This document shows positions 6,070 through 8,640 of a DNA stretch of 8,640 nt, piece by piece. The position numbers were made by a program, and so were the translations under genes. Within the stretch, counting starts at the first letter, position 1, and each line of letters begins with the position of its first letter. The notes under the pieces were generated by a model, which saw nothing but the letters and a program-made list of their open reading frames with translations, did no database searches and was not told where the DNA came from. This stretch comes from Chloroflexota bacterium. Its GTDB lineage: Bacteria > Chloroflexota > Dehalococcoidia > Lucifugimonadales > JADFKI01. The stretch covers positions 1-8,640 of the forward strand of contig VXRI01000366.1 of NCBI GenBank assembly GCA_009838595.1. The letters are read 5' to 3'.

Positions 6070-6121
6070 TCCCTACCTTATTTGATTAGAGGGAAAGTTA
6101 AGGCGTGTTGACATTTGTGTC

Positions 6122-6141
6122 ATTCCCGTGAAAACGGGAAT
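6122..6141. repeat. REP-like palindrome with GAAA tetraloop
   Basis: ATTCCCGT (6122-6129) and ACGGGAAT (6134-6141) form a perfect 8-bp stem closed by GAAA, a GNRA-type loop. This resembles the dispersed intergenic palindromes (tcattcccg-n-cgggaatc) found in many environmental bacterial genomes. Without a T-run it is not a standard terminator in either direction. Confidence 0.6.
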
Positions 6142-6306
6142 CTAGTGCCGTAAAATTGATCGAACCGCGTAATTTTCGCCGTCTGGAAGATACTGGTTTC
6201 TTGCCTGTGCGGGATAGACGAGCTGAAATATCGAAATGTCCACAGAACCTAGCACCATTAGTTAGTGAGAGCAAACAATTCAGCCTAAAATCCAGAATTG
6301 GTAATC

Positions 6307-6325
6307 CCACAGTGCGACACCGCGG
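6307..6325 (-). terminator. Hairpin directly after the amidohydrolase stop codon
   Basis: In the minus-strand transcript CCGCGGUG pairs with CACUGUGG through 8 pairs (two of them G-U) around a UCG loop, starting at the base after the stop codon. There is no U-run, so intrinsic termination is uncertain. It may instead protect the 3' end. Confidence 0.35.
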
Positions 6326-7198
6326 CTAAACCCCATACAAAGCCTCAGTATTCCCCGCAAACATCGCGCGCTTTTCATCATCAGAAAAGTCAGCGATAAT
6401 CTCGGTGTACGCCGCGATGACCGTATCGTAGTCGCTGAACAGGCTGTCCACTGGCCAGTTTGTGGCGAAGATGCTACGCTCCACTCCGAACGCTTCGATG
6501 CAGCCCAACACATACGGGCGTATGCTGTCCACAGTCCAGTTGTGGTCGCCCATACCCAGTCCGGAAATTTTGCAGATGATGTTATCCGCAACCGCAGCGT
6601 TCGCCATACCCTGCTTCCATCGGGTGAAGAATTCGTCTGTCCGTTCTGCCGGATTGCCAGCGTGATCAATAACGATTTTCGTGTTCGGGAACTTGTTCGC
6701 TAGCGCAGCCAGCTTGTCCATATCTTGACACTGTGCCGCGATGCTCGCGTGCAAGTTGTACTTTTCGAGCAGCGCGTATCCCTTATGAAAGTCGTCCGCA
6801 ACGAGAAAATCGCCATAAGAAAAATCGCGTATCCCCTTCATGCGCGGAAACTCGCAGTGCCGTTCCAAGACGCGCTCGACATCCGGGTGGCGCAAGTCTG
6901 CGTACGCTACGATAGCGTGGGGAAATCCGGTGCGCTCCGCCGCTTCTTCCAGCCACTCGGTTTCCTTCACCGGGTCGGGAGCGCCGATAGCAGCCTGCAC
7001 ATGCACCGCCTTCGTAACATTGGATGCCCGCGTGGTTTCAATGAAGTCCTCGGCGAAGAAGTTTCGTTCGCCCAACTCGCGCATCCGCTTACCGATGAGC
7101 GGTGGATCGACGTCCGGCTGCCAGTGGCCGTAGTGCAATTCGGGATGCTGCATATCGTAGAAGTGTACATGGGCGTCAACGAATTCTAGTTTTGGCAT
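6326..7198 (-). CDS. Metal-dependent amidohydrolase (COG3618, amidohydrolase 2 family)
   Basis: This is a TIM-barrel hydrolase of 290 residues, the usual size for the group that includes L-fuconolactonase and 2-pyrone-4,6-dicarboxylate lactonase. The metal-site motif DAHVHFYD (8-15; His10, His12) opens strand 1. VHVQAAIGA (66-74), KGIRDFSYGD (121-130; Arg124), VIDHAGNP (177-184; His179) and the strand-8 motif FATNWPVD (244-251) follow in family order. Asn247 stands where the best-known members have the catalytic aspartate of GSDWP, with an Asp four residues on; other members of the broad family also read NxPVD. The substrate is probably a lactone or cyclic ester, but this is an inference. The ATG at 7196-7198 follows GGGAGGG by 5 nt. 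Cytoplasmic, with no signal peptide. It is separated from trmD by 170 bp and may have its own promoter there. Confidence 0.87.
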   Translation of the reverse strand: MPKLEFVDAHVHFYDMQHPELHYGHWQPDVDPPLIGKRMRELGERNFFAEDFIETTRASNVTKAVHVQAAIGAPDPVKETEWLEEAAERTGFPHAIVAYADLRHPDVERVLERHCEFPRMKGIRDFSYGDFLVADDFHKGYALLEKYNLHASIAAQCQDMDKLAALANKFPNTKIVIDHAGNPAERTDEFFTRWKQGMANAAVADNIICKISGLGMGDHNWTVDSIRPYVLGCIEAFGVERSIFATNWPVDSLFSDYDTVIAAYTEIIADFSDDEKRAMFAGNTEALYGV

Positions 7199-7283
7199 CT
7201 GCGCCCTCCCTTATCTGCCGGACTGGTGCTGACTCGCTTATCTATGGATGTGCGGTGTCTTATCGGTAGTGACGGTGCGGAAA

Positions 7284-7343
7284 TGAACCGTGTCTGCGTT
7301 CAATTTTGCGCCTATCCCTACTTTATCGCATAGGAGTTACTCC
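7284..7343. promoter_or_regulatory. Two short inverted repeats upstream of the amidohydrolase
   Basis: TGAAC-N9-GTTCA (7284-7302) and GGAGT-T-ACTCC (7333-7343) lie in the 170-bp gap between trmD and the amidohydrolase. Either could be an operator half-site pair. With only 5-bp arms they could also be chance. I could not identify a clear promoter or a terminator for trmD in this gap. Confidence 0.2.
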
Positions 7344-7368
7344 ATATCGATGGGACAAATCCGAAGCG

Positions 7369-8112
7369 TTAATTGTCATTCGACCGCAGAGTATCGATGA
7401 AGCGGCGGTCGTTGTCGGACAGGGTGACGCTGTCGAGTAGGTCTGGGCGGCGATGGTATGTGCGGCGGAGTGATTCGCGGCGGCGCCACTTTTCGATTTC
7501 ACCATGATTCCCGGACAGCAGAATGTCCGGCACTTTGCCGCCTTCGTGCTCTGCCGGGCGGGTATATTGCGGGAATTGCAACAAGCCGGTGGAAAACGAA
7601 TCGTCCTGTGTGGATTCGATTGATCCTACGGCGCCGGGTATCAGACGTGTTACGGCATCGATGACTATCATTGCCGCGAGTTCGCCGCCACTCAGCACAT
7701 AGTCGCCAACGCTCAATTCGCAATTTGCCACCTGTTCGCGCACACGCTCATCCACGCCTTCGTAACGACCGCAAATCAGCACGATATCGTCCAGCGTCGC
7801 CAGTCGCTCCGCTATGGGCTGCGAGAATGGCGTTCCCTGCGGTGTGAGCAGAACAACAGGCGTATCTTCGCCGAGACTCGCAGCGTGTTTGACAGCAGTA
7901 TAAGCGTCGAAGATAGGCTCCGGCTTCATCACCATGCCGTAGCCGCCGCCGTATGGGTAGTCGTCCACGCTGCGGTGCTTATCCGTAGCGTAGTCACGGA
8001 TGTCGTGCAGGTTAACCCGGACCAAGCCGCGTTCGACGGCGCGCGAGATTATGCTCTCCGACAGCGGTCCGTCGAACATGGCAGGGAAGATTGTCAGCAC
8101 GTGAAAGCGCAT
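7369..8112 (-). CDS. trmD: tRNA (guanine(37)-N1)-methyltransferase
   Basis: TrmD is a SPOUT-class enzyme that uses S-adenosylmethionine to methylate N1 of G37, next to the anticodon, preventing +1 frameshifts. The 247-residue length is normal. The start [13 protein letters not shown] is canonical. The trefoil-knot and cofactor motifs are all present: [13 protein letters not shown] (54-66), LLTPQG (88-93), [13 protein letters not shown] (112-124) and [13 protein letters not shown] (134-146). The C-terminal part has [13 protein letters not shown] (179-191) and [14 protein letters not shown] (198-211), as expected for the tRNA-binding domain. I see no strong Shine-Dalgarno site; the start is fixed by the family N-terminus. 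The start lies 26 nt after the MogA/MoaB-like gene, so the two are probably co-transcribed. The usual partners rpsP, rimM and rplS do not flank it here. Confidence 0.96.
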   Translation of the reverse strand: MRFHVLTIFPAMFDGPLSESIISRAVERGLVRVNLHDIRDYATDKHRSVDDYPYGGGYGMVMKPEPIFDAYTAVKHAASLGEDTPVVLLTPQGTPFSQPIAERLATLDDIVLICGRYEGVDERVREQVANCELSVGDYVLSGGELAAMIVIDAVTRLIPGAVGSIESTQDDSFSTGLLQFPQYTRPAEHEGGKVPDILLSGNHGEIEKWRRRESLRRTYHRRPDLLDSVTLSDNDRRFIDTLRSNDN

Positions 8113-8138
8113 CTCAATTACGGAGTTTGATGAATGCG

Positions 8139-8633
8139 TCAGCCGCCCTTGACCATCGCCAGCCCGTGAGCGAGCGCGGGCAATGCCACAGCGAGCGTCT
8201 CACGAACCGCTTTTTCGCTGCCGGGCAGATTGACTATCAAGCAGCCGGAGCGCACGCCCGCAGTCGCTCGGCTTAGCATTGCGAATGGCGTAAACTGCAG
8301 CGTTTGAATCCTCATCGCTTCGCCAAAACCCGGCGCCTCAATGTCCACCACTGCGCGCGTCGCTTCGGGTGTAACATCGCGCGGACCAAGCCCCGTGCCG
8401 CCTGTGGTCACTATCAGGTCTATATTGCCGGAATCGCTCCATTCGCGCAATATGCTGGAAATCTGTGGCACTTCGTCCGCGACCATACCGCGCTGTACCA
8501 AATTAAAACCTTCCTTGGTCATAAGTTCGCTTATGGCGTTTCCGCTACCATCGATTTCGCGCTCGCCACTCGCGCCTCTATCGCTAATCGTTAGTACAGC
8601 TATGTTGAATTTGTCTGGGGAGTCATTTGGCAT
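8139..8633 (-). CDS. mogA: MogA/MoaB-type molybdopterin adenylyltransferase
   Basis: This 164-residue single-domain protein belongs to the MoaB/Mog family, which binds molybdopterin and, in Mog-type members, adenylylates it before molybdenum insertion. The first strand and loop, [20 protein letters not shown] (11-30), the active-site loop [17 protein letters not shown] (76-92, with the conserved Asp86), the FGEAMR segment (103-108), LSRATAGVR (120-128) and NLPGSEKAV (135-143) are all in place. Its short length fits MoaB-like proteins. MogA and MoaB are hard to separate by eye, so the symbol is tentative. The frame is closed by TAA directly before the ATG (8631-8633), so the gene is complete although only 7 bases precede it; no ribosome site is visible in them. 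trmD follows after 26 nt. Confidence 0.9.
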   Translation of the reverse strand: MPNDSPDKFNIAVLTISDRGASGEREIDGSGNAISELMTKEGFNLVQRGMVADEVPQISSILREWSDSGNIDLIVTTGGTGLGPRDVTPEATRAVVDIEAPGFGEAMRIQTLQFTPFAMLSRATAGVRSGCLIVNLPGSEKAVRETLAVALPALAHGLAMVKGG

Positions 8634-8640
8634 TTACGCT

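Larger units (their letters stand above)
5902..6325. other. Gene-free stretch with palindromic repeats
   Basis: No convincing gene lies here. It holds the possible promoter of the NifU-like gene, one perfect and one degenerate ATTCCC-type palindrome, and an 8-bp inverted pair, TGTCAACA (5957-5964) and TGTTGACA (6106-6113). A minus-strand open frame (6098-6310) passes through the palindrome and gives the LDSRFHGND peptide that such repeats encode when translated. I regard it as spurious. Confidence 0.6.

Noticed and set aside
6106..6136. A plus-strand promoter beginning with TTGACA at 6108-6113
   Set aside because: No acceptable -10 box is found at 15-19 bp, and no plus-strand gene follows.
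6098..6310. A 70-codon minus-strand frame in the gene-free region
   Set aside because: It reads through the palindromic repeat (LDSRFHGND is the usual translation of such repeats) and has no ribosome site.

Overview
The window looks like ordinary bacterial chromosome, roughly half G+C. It is densely coded on both strands, with short leaders and Shine-Dalgarno sites ahead of most genes. I see no phage, insertion sequence, CRISPR array, tRNA or rRNA. The gene styles (a threonine synthase with an N-terminal zinc ribbon, a glutamate-semialdehyde-aminomutase-like enzyme, a COG3618-type amidohydrolase) and the palindromic ATTCCCG-GAAA-CGGGAAT repeat would suit an uncultivated environmental lineage. 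Chloroflexota (Dehalococcoidia/SAR202-like) is my guess, and it is an inference only.

Left part, all on the minus strand in the order of transcription: a class III aminotransferase resembling HemL (2344-3678), then a thioredoxin-reductase-like flavoprotein (1395-2321) 22 nt behind it, then a broken mazE-mazF toxin-antitoxin pair (1377-816), then an acyl-CoA dehydrogenase (587-1) that runs out of the window. The mazEF remnant is the most informative find. Nearly the whole of both proteins can be rebuilt by undoing a few stop codons and one-base indels. No intact toxin or antitoxin is left.

Middle part: a 172-bp divergent intergenic region (3679-3850) holds back-to-back promoter candidates. 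To the right, on the plus strand, come an unrecognised 190-aa protein with two C-terminal four-cysteine zinc-binding modules (3851-4423) and threonine synthase thrC (4470-5639), probably co-transcribed. thrC meets, tail to tail with a 4-bp gap, a small NifU-C-terminal-like protein on the minus strand (5644-5886).

Right part: about 440 bp without a gene (5887-6325) carries a palindromic repeat and a degenerate second copy. Then, on the minus strand, come an amidohydrolase (6326-7198), a 170-bp gap, the tRNA m1G37 methyltransferase trmD (7369-8112) and a MogA/MoaB-type molybdopterin enzyme (8139-8633), the last two probably in one transcript. The genes do not form one pathway: amino-acid synthesis, redox, fatty-acid oxidation, tRNA modification and molybdenum cofactor genes sit side by side. 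I found no clearly new multi-gene system. The items most worth following up are the mazEF decay, the zinc-module protein beside thrC, and the altered pyridine-nucleotide motif in the TrxB-like protein.
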